Origin: a bacterium
Lineage (GTDB): Bacteria > Bacillota > Bacilli > Lactobacillales > Streptococcaceae
Reading direction: 5' to 3'
Assembly: GCA_905221345.1 (NCBI GenBank)
Contig: CAJNCW010000001.1
Location: 1-64,000, forward strand
Length of the DNA stretch: 64,000 nt
The notes below the pieces were generated by a model that was not told where the DNA came from, ran no database searches, and worked only from the letters and a program-made list of their open reading frames with translations. Shown here in pieces: positions 21,511 through 32,360 of the stretch (the stretch's first letter is position 1; each line of letters begins with the position of its first letter). The translations under genes and the position numbers were made by a program.

Positions 21511-21559
21511 GAATTTTTTTACAAAAAATTCTTGATAAATTGTTTATTTATGCTATAAT
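21511..21559 (+). promoter_or_regulatory. Promoter with upstream palindrome, amino-acid ABC operon
   Basis: A perfect inverted repeat GAATTTTTT-TAC-AAAAAATTC (21511-21531) abuts the -35 TTGATA (21532-21537). The extended -10 TGCTATAAT ends at 21559 with 16 bases between the hexamers. The palindrome is a candidate operator for a nutritional regulator; it lacks the central CWG of a CodY box. Confidence 0.65.
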
Positions 21560-21587
21560 AGGAACAATTATTTTTAGGAGGTGTAGT

Positions 21588-22229
21588 ATGTCTTATTTGT
21601 TTGAGATATTACCGAGTTTATTGAGCGGTGCAAGCACGACTTTACAGGTTTTTGTACTGGTCTTGATTTTTTCTATTCCCTTGGGCGTTTTGATTGCCTT
21701 TGCCTTGCAAGTCCATTGGAAACTCCTCCATTATCTGATCAACATTTATATCTGGATCATGCGGGGGACCCCCTTGCTCTTGCAATTGATCTTTATCTAT
21801 TATGTGCTCCCAAATATTGGGATTCGTTTGGATCGCCTTCCTGCGGCTATTATCGCCTTTGTTTTGAATTATGCAGCTTACTTTGCTGAAATCTTCCGTG
21901 GAGGGATTGATACCATTCCTAAGGGTCAATATGAGGCTGCTAAGGTCTTGAAGTTTAGCCCTTTTGCCACAGTGCGCTATATTATCTTACCACAGGTGAC
22001 CAAAATTGTTCTTCCTAGTGTATTTAATGAAGTCATGAGTTTGGTCAAGGATACTTCTTTGGTCTATGCTTTAGGGATTTCAGATTTGATTTTGGCTAGT
22101 CGGACAGCAGCCAACCGTGATGCTAGTCTGATTCCTATGTTCTTGGCAGGAGCAATTTACTTGATTTTGATTGGTATTGTGACTATCCTTGCCAAAAAAG
22201 TTGAGAAGAAGTACAGTTACTATAGATAG
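21588..22229 (+). CDS. Polar amino-acid ABC transporter permease
   Basis: A 213-aa HisM-type permease with about five helices and the EAA motif region GGIDTIPKGQYEAAKVLKFS that docks on the ATPase. The frame is open from 21540, but that codon lies inside the promoter. The ATG at 21588 follows a perfect AGGAGGTG and is the start. First gene of permease-ATPase-binding protein. Confidence 0.93.
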   Translation: MSYLFEILPSLLSGASTTLQVFVLVLIFSIPLGVLIAFALQVHWKLLHYLINIYIWIMRGTPLLLQLIFIYYVLPNIGIRLDRLPAAIIAFVLNYAAYFAEIFRGGIDTIPKGQYEAAKVLKFSPFATVRYIILPQVTKIVLPSVFNEVMSLVKDTSLVYALGISDLILASRTAANRDASLIPMFLAGAIYLILIGIVTILAKKVEKKYSYYR

Positions 22230-22238
22230 GAGGTTGCC

Positions 22239-22868
22239 ATGTTAGAATTACGCAACATCAACAAGGCCTTTGGTGGCAAACAAATCTTAACTAATTTCAG
22301 CCTATCAATTCCTGAAAAGCAAATCCTGGCAATCGTAGGTCCATCAGGAGGCGGAAAAACAACCTTATTACGTATGTTAGCCGGACTGGAAACTATCGAT
22401 TCTGGAGAAATCTACTATAACGGTGAATCTCTAGCTTTAGACGAACTAGAAAAGCGCAACCTACTAGGATTTGTCTTCCAAGATTTTCAACTTTTCCCTC
22501 ATTTATCAGTTTTAGACAATTTGACCTTATCGCCTGTGAAAACTATGGGAATGAAGCAGGAAGAGGCTGAGAAGAAGGCGCGTGGACTCTTGGAACAGTT
22601 AGGACTAGCAGGGCACGCAGATGCTTATCCCTTCTCACTATCAGGTGGGCAAAAGCAGCGGGTGGCTTTGGCGCGTGCTATGATGATCGACCCAGAAATC
22701 ATTGGTTACGATGAACCAACTTCTGCCTTGGATCCAGAATTACGCTTGGAAGTGGAAAAACTGATTTTGCAAAATAAGGAACTTGGGATGACGCAAATTG
22801 TGGTTACCCACGATTTACAATTCGCTGAAAATGTTGCAGATGTATTATTAAAAGTAGAGCCTAAATAG
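22239..22868 (+). CDS. Polar amino-acid ABC transporter ATPase
   Basis: A 209-aa ATP-binding subunit of the GlnQ/HisP class: Walker A GPSGGGKTT, Q-loop FQDFQLF, signature LSGGQKQRVALARA, Walker B YDEPTSALD and H-loop THD. It lacks the longer C-terminal tail of some homologues (usual length about 240) but all catalytic motifs are intact. It sits between permease and binding protein. Confidence 0.94.
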   Translation: MLELRNINKAFGGKQILTNFSLSIPEKQILAIVGPSGGGKTTLLRMLAGLETIDSGEIYYNGESLALDELEKRNLLGFVFQDFQLFPHLSVLDNLTLSPVKTMGMKQEEAEKKARGLLEQLGLAGHADAYPFSLSGGQKQRVALARAMMIDPEIIGYDEPTSALDPELRLEVEKLILQNKELGMTQIVVTHDLQFAENVADVLLKVEPK

Positions 22869-22876
22869 GAGGAAAA

Positions 22877-23716
22877 ATGATGAAAAAATTGATGCTTGTA
22901 TTAGTCAGTCTAATGACTGCTTTGTTCTTAGCAGCTTGTGGGAAAAATTCTAGTGAAACTAGTGGAGATAATTGGTCTAAGTACGAGTCTAACAAGTCTA
23001 TTACCATTGGATTTGATAGTACTTTTGTTCCAATGGGATTTGCTCAGAAAGATGGTTCCTATGCAGGATTTGATATTGATTTAGCTACAGCTGTTTTTGA
23101 AAAATACGGAATTACGGTAAATTGGCAACCGATTGATTGGGATTTGAAAGAAGCTGAATTGACAAAAGGAACGATTGATCTGATTTGGAATGGCTATTCC
23201 GCTACAGACGAACGTCGTGAAAAGGTAGCATTCAGTAACTCATATATGAAGAATGAGCAGGTATTGGTTACTAAGAAATCGTCAGGTATCACGACTGCAA
23301 AAGATATGACTGGAAAGATTTTGGGAGCTCAAGCTGGTTCATCTGGTTATGCGGACTTTGAAGGAAAGCCAGCGATTTTGAAGGATATTGTCGCTAATAA
23401 TGAAGCGAATCAATACCAAACCTTTAATGAAGCCTTGATTGATTTGAAAAACGATCGAATTGACGGCCTATTGATTGATCGTGTCTATGCAAACTATTAT
23501 TTAGAAGCAGAAGGCATTTTAAACGATTATAATGTTTTTACAGTTGGACTAGAAACAGAAGCTTTTGCAGTTGGAGCACGTAAGGAAGATACAACCCTGG
23601 TTAATAAGATAAATGAAGGATTTTCTAGTCTTTACAAGGATGGTAAGTTCCAAGAAATCAGTCAAAAATGGTTTGGAGAAGATGTGGCAACCAAAGAAGT
23701 ACAAGAAGGAAAGTGA
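22877..23716 (+). CDS. Amino-acid ABC transporter substrate-binding lipoprotein
   Basis: A 279-aa solute-binding protein of family 3. It has a lipoprotein signal (MMKKLMLVLVSL then LAAC, Cys21 as lipidation site), followed by two lobes with motifs GFDIDLATAV and LIWNGYSATDERREKVAFS that position the amino-acid ligand. An Asn at IWNGYS rather than the more common Thr hints at a specific ligand, but which amino acid is unclear. Two consecutive ATGs follow AGGAGG; either could be used. Ends at a strong terminator. Confidence 0.93.
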   Translation: MMKKLMLVLVSLMTALFLAACGKNSSETSGDNWSKYESNKSITIGFDSTFVPMGFAQKDGSYAGFDIDLATAVFEKYGITVNWQPIDWDLKEAELTKGTIDLIWNGYSATDERREKVAFSNSYMKNEQVLVTKKSSGITTAKDMTGKILGAQAGSSGYADFEGKPAILKDIVANNEANQYQTFNEALIDLKNDRIDGLLIDRVYANYYLEAEGILNDYNVFTVGLETEAFAVGARKEDTTLVNKINEGFSSLYKDGKFQEISQKWFGEDVATKEVQEGK

Positions 23717-23732
23717 AATAAAATAGTGGACG

Positions 23733-23768
23733 AGACTGCGTTTTGATTAGCAAAACGTAGTCTTTTTA
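23733..23768 (+). terminator. Terminator of the amino-acid ABC operon
   Basis: AGACTGCGTTTTG/CAAAACGTAGTCT, 13-bp stem with one mismatch and a 5-base loop, then five T residues. Confidence 0.92.
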
Positions 23769-23957
23769 TCAATTGGGGAAGAACATAGTAGCCATTTAAT
23801 ATAGCGGATTGAATCTGGAGTAGTATACTGTGACTTCTAAAACATTGCTAGAAATTGATTTGACTTTCCCAATCAATTTGTTCATATTTTATTTCATTTC
23901 ACTATATTCTGGAAAGATTTTCTAAATTTTTTCCTCAAATTGAGTCTCTTTTTGCAT
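23769..23957. other. Non-coding stretch with an inverted repeat, possible mobile-element remnant
   Basis: No open frame of note on either strand. It contains a perfect 9-bp inverted repeat AAATTGATT-N10-AATCAATTT (23852-23879). The surrounding AT-rich text reminds me of eroded insertion-sequence ends in mitis-group genomes, but I cannot name one. Confidence 0.3.
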
Positions 23958-23985
23958 CAAAAAAACCTCTGGCAAGGGCCAGAGG
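23958..23985 (-). terminator. Terminator for lysS
   Basis: On the minus strand CCTCTGGC/GCCAGAGG forms an 8-bp GC-rich stem followed by seven T residues. It lies about 115 bases beyond the lysS stop, with a BOX element between. Confidence 0.85.
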
Positions 23986-23993
23986 ATAAGAGT

Positions 23994-24099
23994 TTATACT
24001 CAATGAAAATCAAAGAGCAAACAAGGAAGCTAGCCGCAGGCTGTACTTGAGTACGGCAAGGCAACGCTGACGTGGTTTGAATTTGATTTTCGAAGAGTA

Positions 24100-24101
<2 letters not shown>
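23994..24101 (-). repeat. BOX element (boxA-boxC type, no boxB)
   Basis: On the minus strand this starts with a boxA-like segment (about 24101-24045; AATACTCTTCGAAAATCAAA, then ACCACGTCAGCG and CTTGCCGTA) and ends with a boxC-like segment (about 24044-23994; GCGGCTAGCTTCC, TTTGCTCTTTGATTTTCATT, GAGTATAA). These are the modules of the pneumococcal BOX repeat; no boxB is present, giving about 108 bp. The terminal bases TACTC/GAGTA pair, so the RNA folds as a long stem. The lysS stop codon lies at its very edge. Confidence 0.9.
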
Positions 24102-25599
<1,498 letters not shown>

Positions 25600-25691
25600 C
25601 TAATTTTACTCAAAATTGAATACGATGAGTCATTTTTTACGATACTCCCATTTTATCATAAATAGCAGAGAAATTCACGGATATTCTTTGA

Positions 25692-25726
25692 AAACTAAAA
25701 AGAACTTGACCATTGGGATCAAGTTC
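25692..25726 (-). terminator. Terminator after the phosphatase gene
   Basis: On the minus strand GAACTTGA/TCAAGTTC with a 9-base loop and a T-rich tail, 3 bases past the stop. Confidence 0.85.
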
Positions 25727-25728
25727 CA

Positions 25729-26352
25729 TTATTTTTCTTGATAGGAAGTGTCATTCCATCTTTCCAGAGTGAAGGTTTCAAAATCCTCAGTCTCCAAAAT
25801 TGTCAGACTGGCATTGGCCAAGCCTCCATCTTTGCGAAGATGAGCCTCTTTATAGCCTAGAAGAGTACGTAGGCTAGCAGTGAGATTTGCACCATGACCA
25901 ACGATTAGAATGTTTTTAGCCGGACTTCCTTTCAGAGATTTGATAAATTGAATAGTACGCTGAGTCGTAGAGTAGAGGGATTCTGCTTCAAACATCTTCG
26001 TATCAAACTGAGCGAGATTATAGCGAAAGGCCTTGATTTGTTGTGGATAGATGGCATTGAGCGTTGCGATTTTTAATCCCTCTAGTTTTCCAAGTTGCCA
26101 TTCGCGCAGGCCTGGAATACTTTCTAAAGGACAGGGTGTTTGGAGTTGGCTTTGGATAATCTCAGCAGACTTAATCGCTCTAGGTAAATCACTTGAATAA
26201 ATCTTATCAAAAGGTATTTCCTTGAGATACTGGCCAAGTTGCTTTAGGATATCAATAGACTCTGGAAGAAGGGGAGAGTCACCACTAGCACCTTGAAAAC
26301 GTCCTTCAAGATTCCATAGAGTGCGGCCATGACGGACAAAATAGAGTTTCAT
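25729..26352 (-). CDS. Histidine phosphatase family protein
   Basis: A 207-aa member of the phosphoglycerate-mutase-like phosphatase superfamily. The catalytic RHG motif is at residues 7-9 (YFVRHGRT), the second Arg in YSSDLPRA, the acid Glu in LREWQLGKLEG and the second His in IVGHGAN. Whether it acts on a sugar phosphate or another phosphomonoester is unclear; it is too short and divergent for a dependent PGM. Its ATG overlaps the ybaK stop by one base (TAATG), so it is the last gene of a three-gene coupled operon with ybaK and the DUF368 gene. Confidence 0.88.
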   Translation of the reverse strand: MKLYFVRHGRTLWNLEGRFQGASGDSPLLPESIDILKQLGQYLKEIPFDKIYSSDLPRAIKSAEIIQSQLQTPCPLESIPGLREWQLGKLEGLKIATLNAIYPQQIKAFRYNLAQFDTKMFEAESLYSTTQRTIQFIKSLKGSPAKNILIVGHGANLTASLRTLLGYKEAHLRKDGGLANASLTILETEDFETFTLERWNDTSYQEK

Positions 26353-26834
26353 TACTTACTTTCCTCCAAGATATCAGCAAAATCCGCTTTTACAAAGCTG
26401 GCCAAGTCTTGAGGTCGGATGATGATGCTATGTCCGACTTCCCCAGCAGAGACGATTAATTCGTCCAAATCCAAAGCAGTCTGATCAATAAAAATAGGAT
26501 AATTGTGTTTTTGGCGAATGCCTACTGGGTTATTTGCCCCATGAATGTAGCCTGTTGTTTTTTCTAAGTCTTTCTGCGGAATCATGCTCACTTTTTTATT
26601 GCCAGAAACTTTTGCTAGTTTTTTCTCGGCGAGGTGTTCCGTTATGGGAACAATTCCAATAATCGGTCCTGTCTTGTCTCCCAAAAGAGCCAAGGTTTTA
26701 AAAATCTGTTTTCGGTCGTATTCAGGAGGAAGTTCTCCTTCAAGCGCATTGATTTGAATCCCTGTGTGCTCAATCCCTGCCTTGGTCAAGATCTGCTCGA
26801 CCAAGGTTTTTTTAATCTTAACTTTCTTTGCCAT
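26352..26834 (-). CDS. ybaK: YbaK/EbsC-family aminoacyl-tRNA deacylase
   Basis: A 160-aa YbaK-type protein. YbaK hydrolyses Cys-tRNA-Pro made in error by prolyl-tRNA synthetase. Conserved features are Lys in KVSGNKKVSM, the GYIHGANNPVGIR loop and SAGEVGHSIIIRP. It overlaps both neighbours by one base (TAATG each time), which indicates strong translational coupling between membrane translocase, deacylase and phosphatase, although no common pathway is obvious. Confidence 0.9.
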   Translation of the reverse strand: MAKKVKIKKTLVEQILTKAGIEHTGIQINALEGELPPEYDRKQIFKTLALLGDKTGPIIGIVPITEHLAEKKLAKVSGNKKVSMIPQKDLEKTTGYIHGANNPVGIRQKHNYPIFIDQTALDLDELIVSAGEVGHSIIIRPQDLASFVKADFADILEESK

Positions 26835-27676
26835 TATTTATACTTATCCTCCAGCTGGCTCATCCAAATACCAAGCCAAATGCCAAGCGCAAAGAAGAAG
26901 GCAATGAGAACATAGCTCACAATAGAAAGTCCAGTGTATTGGATACTTTCAGCATTTCCAGCATTTGGAATCAAAATTAAGAGGGTGCTTGAAAGCACAA
27001 TTCCGATAATAAAGTGATACACACGCGAGTGGTAGTTGTTCAAGGCGTGATCCATTAATTTTGAAAAGATAATGAGAGTTGCCCCTGCACCAATCCCGAT
27101 AGGAAGGAAGGTACCAAATAAATCAAAGGTCTTAAAGCCAGTTAACATTGGAGCGTACAGTCCTAAAATCAAGAGTAGATTTGACGGACTTAAACCAGGC
27201 ACCAAGACACCAAGAGCTAAAAGAACACCTGCTAAGATGAAGTTTGCAAAACTAGCACTGAGTGACCCTACGACAAAATTTAGCGCGTAAAGCCCGACTC
27301 CTGAAAGGATAAAGGTGGTCCAGAACCAGACTAGGTCAATCTTATCACGATCAGACTCCCGAGTAGATTCTTTAAGGAGGCTAGGTACTGTACCGATGAT
27401 AGCTCCTGCAAAACTCCACAAAACATAGACTTGGTAATTTTCTAACAAATACTCGATTGGATATGAAAATAGCCCAATTCCGAGTAGCATCCCGATAGCT
27501 ACTGGGATAAAGTAAAGGACATTTGATTTAAAATCCTTGAAAGGATGAGCCAGAAAAGAAATCATTCGTTCGTAGATACCCAAAATTGCGGCCAGAACTC
27601 CTCCAGAAATCCCGGGCAAGATAAATCCTAGGGCGATGACGATTCCTTTAATAACTCGTGCAATCCATGAAAACAT
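26834..27676 (-). CDS. popT: DUF368 membrane protein, undecaprenyl-phosphate translocase (PopT family)
   Basis: A 280-aa polytopic protein with about eight membrane helices and the DUF368 signature FILPGISGGVLAAILGIYE (about 18-36) plus a second copy-like motif LVPGLSPSNLLLILGLY. DUF368 proteins have been shown to recycle undecaprenyl phosphate across the membrane for wall synthesis. The frame extends to 27754, but GAGGA lies 7 bases before the ATG at 27676 and the upstream part overlaps the promoter, so 27676 is the start. First gene of the operon with ybaK and the phosphatase. Confidence 0.88.
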   Translation of the reverse strand: MFSWIARVIKGIVIALGFILPGISGGVLAAILGIYERMISFLAHPFKDFKSNVLYFIPVAIGMLLGIGLFSYPIEYLLENYQVYVLWSFAGAIIGTVPSLLKESTRESDRDKIDLVWFWTTFILSGVGLYALNFVVGSLSASFANFILAGVLLALGVLVPGLSPSNLLLILGLYAPMLTGFKTFDLFGTFLPIGIGAGATLIIFSKLMDHALNNYHSRVYHFIIGIVLSSTLLILIPNAGNAESIQYTGLSIVSYVLIAFFFALGIWLGIWMSQLEDKYK

Positions 27677-27719
27677 AATAAAATCCTCAATTTCATAAAA
27701 TTCTTTCTCTATCTTATCA

Positions 27720-27728
27720 ATTATAACA
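27720..27728 (-). promoter_or_regulatory. Extended -10 promoter of the DUF368 operon
   Basis: TGTTATAAT on the minus strand, 44 bases before the start codon. The -35 region falls in the T-run of the upstream gene's terminator. Confidence 0.6.
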
Positions 27729-27744
27729 CAGACAGGGAGAAAAT

Positions 27745-27781
27745 GAAAAAACAAGTGAAAAAGTTTGTTATTTTCACTTGT
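27745..27781 (-). terminator. Terminator after the GH25 gene
   Basis: Perfect 11-bp stem ACAAGTGAAAA/TTTTCACTTGT with a 9-base loop and a T-run on the minus strand, one base after the stop. Confidence 0.9.
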
Positions 27782-27782
27782 C

Positions 27783-28583
27783 TTATGGTCTTAAAAATAG
27801 TTTTCTGAAGGTTTCTTCCTTCTCTTTAGCAGTAGAAATCAAATTGATGTCCAAATGATGTTCAAATCCTGCAATTCTTCCCTTAGAAGTGTACTGGTGG
27901 AGATCATAGTCCAGATCAGTATTTGGCTTAGTTTCAAAATAACCAGAGTCTGTTCCATAGGAAGGAATCCAAATAGCAGAGAACTTATCCGTACTGATAC
28001 TGTGCTCTTGCATGAAATAAACTCCAACGTAGATTCCGATATTTTTAGCACCGAGAGCTGCCAGTTTGGCACGAAAGGCCTCAACACCTTCATTCATATC
28101 AGACATTGTTTTTTCTTCAACATCTAACCAGTAGTAGCTAGGATTGTAGGGAGAAGCAGCGTTGTAGAAGACTTCAGCAGCCTTCTCCATATCTTCTTTA
28201 CTTTTTCCAGCTACGTAGGCATAAACCCCCACAGGGACATTCCGTTTTTGAAATTCTGATATGTGATTTTTATAAGCTTTATCGACACCATTGATAAAGG
28301 CAGCATCATTTGCTTCAGTATGCTGAGCCCCATTGTGCACGCGAACGATAACACCAGAAATATTTTGAGCCAAGATGTCGTAGTTGATTTCCTCAGGTCT
28401 TTGCCAACCAGAGACGTCGATAATGGGCTTGTCAAGATTATGCAAGGCTTGAGTTTCAACTTGAAGAGCATTTGGTTTAGTTTTGATAGGATGGTCCTCA
28501 AAACTTGGTTTGTTGAGGAGTAAAATCGCTATGAAAATTCCAAATAAACTAAAAATAATAGCTGGATGAATCTTTTTTCTCAT
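27783..28583 (-). CDS. Membrane-anchored GH25 muramidase (lysozyme-like)
   Basis: A 266-aa protein with an N-terminal membrane anchor (about 8-24) and a GH25 domain (about 53-262). Active-site features of family 25 are present: PIIDVSGWQ (Asp56), YWLDVEEK with the Asp/Glu pair, and the C-terminal LDINL Asp. The family cleaves the beta-1,4 bond after N-acetylmuramic acid. There is no cell-wall-binding repeat, so it probably acts near the membrane, as a wall-remodelling enzyme rather than a secreted lysin. The ribosome-binding site is weak. It has its own terminator and is divergent from glmU. Confidence 0.88.
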   Translation of the reverse strand: MRKKIHPAIIFSLFGIFIAILLLNKPSFEDHPIKTKPNALQVETQALHNLDKPIIDVSGWQRPEEINYDILAQNISGVIVRVHNGAQHTEANDAAFINGVDKAYKNHISEFQKRNVPVGVYAYVAGKSKEDMEKAAEVFYNAASPYNPSYYWLDVEEKTMSDMNEGVEAFRAKLAALGAKNIGIYVGVYFMQEHSISTDKFSAIWIPSYGTDSGYFETKPNTDLDYDLHQYTSKGRIAGFEHHLDINLISTAKEKEETFRKLFLRP

Positions 28584-28701
28584 ATCTACTTAGTCTATCG
28601 TAAAAATTCAAAAAAATCAAAGAAAACAGTTTAGAAAAGTAGACAGGTAGAGGAGATTTTCAGAAAACCACCTGTTTGTTTGTTCTTTAAAAGTAAAAAT
28701 A

Positions 28702-28710
28702 TGGTATAAT
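28702..28710 (+). promoter_or_regulatory. Extended -10 promoter of the glmU operon
   Basis: TGGTATAAT, 31 bases before the glmU start; no clear -35. Confidence 0.7.
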
Positions 28711-28714
28711 ATAA

Positions 28715-30121
<1,407 letters not shown>

Positions 30122-30130
30122 GAGTTTGTC

Positions 30131-30676
30131 ATGGAATTTGAAGAAAAAACGATTAGTCGGAAGGAAATCTATCAAGGTCCTATTTTCAAACTAGTACAAG
30201 ATCAGGTGGAACTAGCAGAAGGAAAGGGTACTGCCCAACGTGACTTGATTTTTCACAATGGAGCTGTTTGTGTACTAGCCGTGACAGCTGAGGACAAAAT
30301 CGTTCTCGTTAAGCAATACCGAAAGGCTATTGAGGCGGTCTCTTATGAGATTCCCGCTGGTAAACTTGAAATTGGCGAAAATGCAGATCCAATGGCAGCT
30401 GCCCTTCGTGAATTGGAAGAAGAGGTTGCCTACACTGCTAAGTTAGAGCTTTTATATGATTTCTATTCTGCGATTGGTTTTTGCAACGAAAAACTAAAAC
30501 TCTACCTTGCTAGTGATTTGGTCAAGGTGGAAAATCCTCGCCCACAAGATGATGATGAAACCTTGGAAGTCCTAGAAGTAAGTCTAGAGGAAGCCAAGAG
30601 CCTGATCCAGTCAGGTCATATTTGTGATGCCAAGACCATTATGGCGATTCAGTACTGGGAACTACAAAAGAAATAG
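30131..30676 (+). CDS. NUDIX hydrolase, ADP-ribose pyrophosphatase type
   Basis: A 181-aa NUDIX protein with the complete box: GKLEIGENADPMAAALRELE continuing EEV (about 78-100; consensus GX5EX7REUXEEXGU, last Gly replaced by Ala). The upstream EIPAGK motif marks the ADP-ribose pyrophosphatase subgroup. It would hydrolyse ADP-ribose or a related nucleoside diphosphate sugar. AGGAG precedes the start; it follows glmU by 9 bases. Confidence 0.92.
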   Translation: MEFEEKTISRKEIYQGPIFKLVQDQVELAEGKGTAQRDLIFHNGAVCVLAVTAEDKIVLVKQYRKAIEAVSYEIPAGKLEIGENADPMAAALRELEEEVAYTAKLELLYDFYSAIGFCNEKLKLYLASDLVKVENPRPQDDDETLEVLEVSLEEAKSLIQSGHICDAKTIMAIQYWELQKK

Positions 30677-30687
30677 AGGAGTAATCC

Positions 30688-30999
30688 ATGGGAAAACCTT
30701 TATTAACAGACGAAATGATAGAACGTGCTAACCGAGGTGAGAAAATCTCAGGACCACCTCTTCAAGATGATGAGGAAACAAAGATCCTACCAACGTCTTC
30801 ACAAAATTTTGGTTATTCACGTTCTAGAGACCACGGTTTTAGTCAGGATACCTTAACAATCGAAGTAGAGCCAACGATTCACAAGAGTCGCCGAATTGAG
30901 AACACCAAGAGAAATGGTTTTAATTCAAAACTCAATCGTATCTTGTTTGCTGTTATCCTACTCTTGATTTTGTTAATTTTAGCAATGAAACTCTTGTAA
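30688..30999 (+). CDS. macP: MacP, membrane cofactor of PBP2a
   Basis: A 103-aa protein: about 80 residues of polar, low-complexity cytoplasmic sequence, then one C-terminal membrane helix (about 84-103). Length, topology and position between the glmU-NUDIX pair and mtnN match pneumococcal MacP, which activates the class A penicillin-binding protein PBP2a and is phosphorylated by StkP on a threonine near residue 32. Here Thr31 (DDEETKIL) is the probable equivalent. The PBP2a gene is not in this window. Confidence 0.85.
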   Translation: MGKPLLTDEMIERANRGEKISGPPLQDDEETKILPTSSQNFGYSRSRDHGFSQDTLTIEVEPTIHKSRRIENTKRNGFNSKLNRILFAVILLLILLILAMKLL

Positions 31000-31015
31000 T
31001 TGGAAAGGACATCAA

Positions 31016-31708
31016 ATGAAAATTGGAATCATTGCTGCCATGCCAGAAGAGCTGATACATTTGACTCAGAATTTGGATAAACCTCAAGAAGTCCAAGTCA
31101 TGCGAAATACCTACTACACTGGCACTGTTGGCAATACAGAAGTCGTTCTAGTTCAGAGTGGGATTGGGAAGGTTATGTCGGCTATGAGTGTAGCGGTGTT
31201 AGCTGATCATTTCCAAGTAGAAGCCATTATTAATACAGGATCAGCAGGTGCTCTTGCCGAAGGGATTGCTGTTGGTGATGTCGTGATTGCAGATAGACTA
31301 GCTTACCATGATGTGGATGTGACTGCTTTTGGTTATGCTTATGGTCAGATGGCTGGTCAACCTCTTTACTTTGAATCAGATCAGAAGTTTATCACTAGGA
31401 TTAAAGAAAGTTTATCTCAATTAGAACAGACCTGGCATCTAGGCTTGATTGCTACAGGGGACAGTTTTATAGCTGGAGAAGATAAGATTGCTAGTATCAA
31501 GTCCCACTTTCCAGATGTTTTAGCAGTTGAAATGGAAGGGGCTGCTATTGCACAAGCAGCTCAGGCTCTTGGACTACCTTTCCTAGTCATTCGTGCTATG
31601 AGTGACAATGCCAATCACGAAGCCTCTATTTCTTTTGATGAGTTTATTATCGAAGCTGGACGTCGTTCTGCCCAAGTCTTACTAGCCTTTTTAAAGGCCT
31701 TGAATTAA
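31016..31708 (+). CDS. mtnN: 5'-methylthioadenosine/S-adenosylhomocysteine nucleosidase
   Basis: MtnN (Pfs) splits adenine from MTA and SAH; with LuxS it leads to autoinducer-2. The 230-aa protein has the family motifs IIAAMPEEL (catalytic Glu12 region), NTGSAGAL, TGDSFI, VEMEGAAIAQ (ribose-binding Met-Glu) and the catalytic Asp in RAMSDNA. It follows macP by 16 bases and is probably the last gene of the glmU transcript before a new promoter. Confidence 0.96.
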   Translation: MKIGIIAAMPEELIHLTQNLDKPQEVQVMRNTYYTGTVGNTEVVLVQSGIGKVMSAMSVAVLADHFQVEAIINTGSAGALAEGIAVGDVVIADRLAYHDVDVTAFGYAYGQMAGQPLYFESDQKFITRIKESLSQLEQTWHLGLIATGDSFIAGEDKIASIKSHFPDVLAVEMEGAAIAQAAQALGLPFLVIRAMSDNANHEASISFDEFIIEAGRRSAQVLLAFLKALN

Positions 31709-31716
31709 GTGGAAAT

Positions 31717-31745
31717 TTGACAGTTTATCTGGCTTATGATAAGAT
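31717..31745 (+). promoter_or_regulatory. Promoter of rocS
   Basis: Consensus TTGACA (31717-31722), 17-base spacer and TAAGAT (31740-31745), 39 bases before the start. Confidence 0.75.
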
Positions 31746-31784
31746 TTAAATAAAGAAAAGCTAGAAAACGTTTCAGAGGATATT

Positions 31785-32279
31785 ATGAGTATTGAAATGA
31801 CCGTCAGTGAGATTGCAGAGGTCTTAGGACTATCTCGTCAAGCAATCAACAATCGTGTCAAAGAACTTCCAGAAGAGGACACGAAAAAAAATGACAAAGG
31901 TGTAACTGTAGTTACTCGAAGTGGCTTAATCAAGCTAGAAGAAATTTATAAAAAAACAATTTTTGAAGATGAACCAGTCAGTGAAGATGTCAAACAACGC
32001 GAACTGATGGAAATCTTGGTCGATGAGAAAAATGCTGAAATACTTCGTTTGTACGAGCAACTCAAGGCCAAAGATCAGCAACTGGCAGAAAAAGATGAGC
32101 AGATGCGCATCAAAGACCGCCAGATTGCAGAAAAGGACAAACAATTGGACCAACAGCAACAGTTAACTCTTCAAGCAATGAAGGATCAAGAAAGCTTGAA
32201 ACTCGAGTTGGACCAAGCAAAAGAAGAAGTCCAAGCAACCAAAAAAGGCTTTTTTGCTCGCCTATTTGGAGGAAAATAA
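31785..32279 (+). CDS. rocS: RocS, regulator of chromosome segregation
   Basis: A 164-aa protein with an N-terminal helix-turn-helix (about 5-30, VSEIAEVLGLSRQAINNRV), a long central coiled coil of Lys/Gln/Glu heptads (about 75-150), and a short amphipathic C-terminal segment GFFARLFGGK suited to membrane attachment. This is the layout and gene neighbourhood of pneumococcal RocS, which binds DNA and membrane, interacts with ParB and CpsD, and protects the nucleoid. It has its own promoter and terminator. Confidence 0.87.
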   Translation: MSIEMTVSEIAEVLGLSRQAINNRVKELPEEDTKKNDKGVTVVTRSGLIKLEEIYKKTIFEDEPVSEDVKQRELMEILVDEKNAEILRLYEQLKAKDQQLAEKDEQMRIKDRQIAEKDKQLDQQQQLTLQAMKDQESLKLELDQAKEEVQATKKGFFARLFGGK

Positions 32280-32280
32280 A

Positions 32281-32320
32281 GAAGCTGTTTGGGTTATTAA
32301 CTAACCTAATGGCTTCTTTT
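32281..32320 (+). terminator. Terminator after rocS
   Basis: Nested stem GAAGC/GCTTC enclosing GGGTTA/TAACCT, then a short T-run. Confidence 0.75.
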
Positions 32321-32360
32321 ATTATTTATAGTTTAAACTGAGTCGGAACGGAGGTAAATA

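Noticed and set aside
21511..21531. CodY box reading of the palindrome before the amino-acid ABC operon
   Set aside because: The central CWG and the spacing of the CodY consensus are missing; kept only as an unidentified operator candidate.
21540..21587. Sixteen-codon N-terminal extension of the amino-acid ABC permease
   Set aside because: It would be read from the promoter itself (TATAAT at 21554-21559); the ATG at 21588 has a perfect Shine-Dalgarno.
31765..31777. Cre-like string GAAAACGTTTCA before rocS
   Set aside because: One base short of the cre spacing and downstream of the promoter; no metabolic reason for catabolite control.
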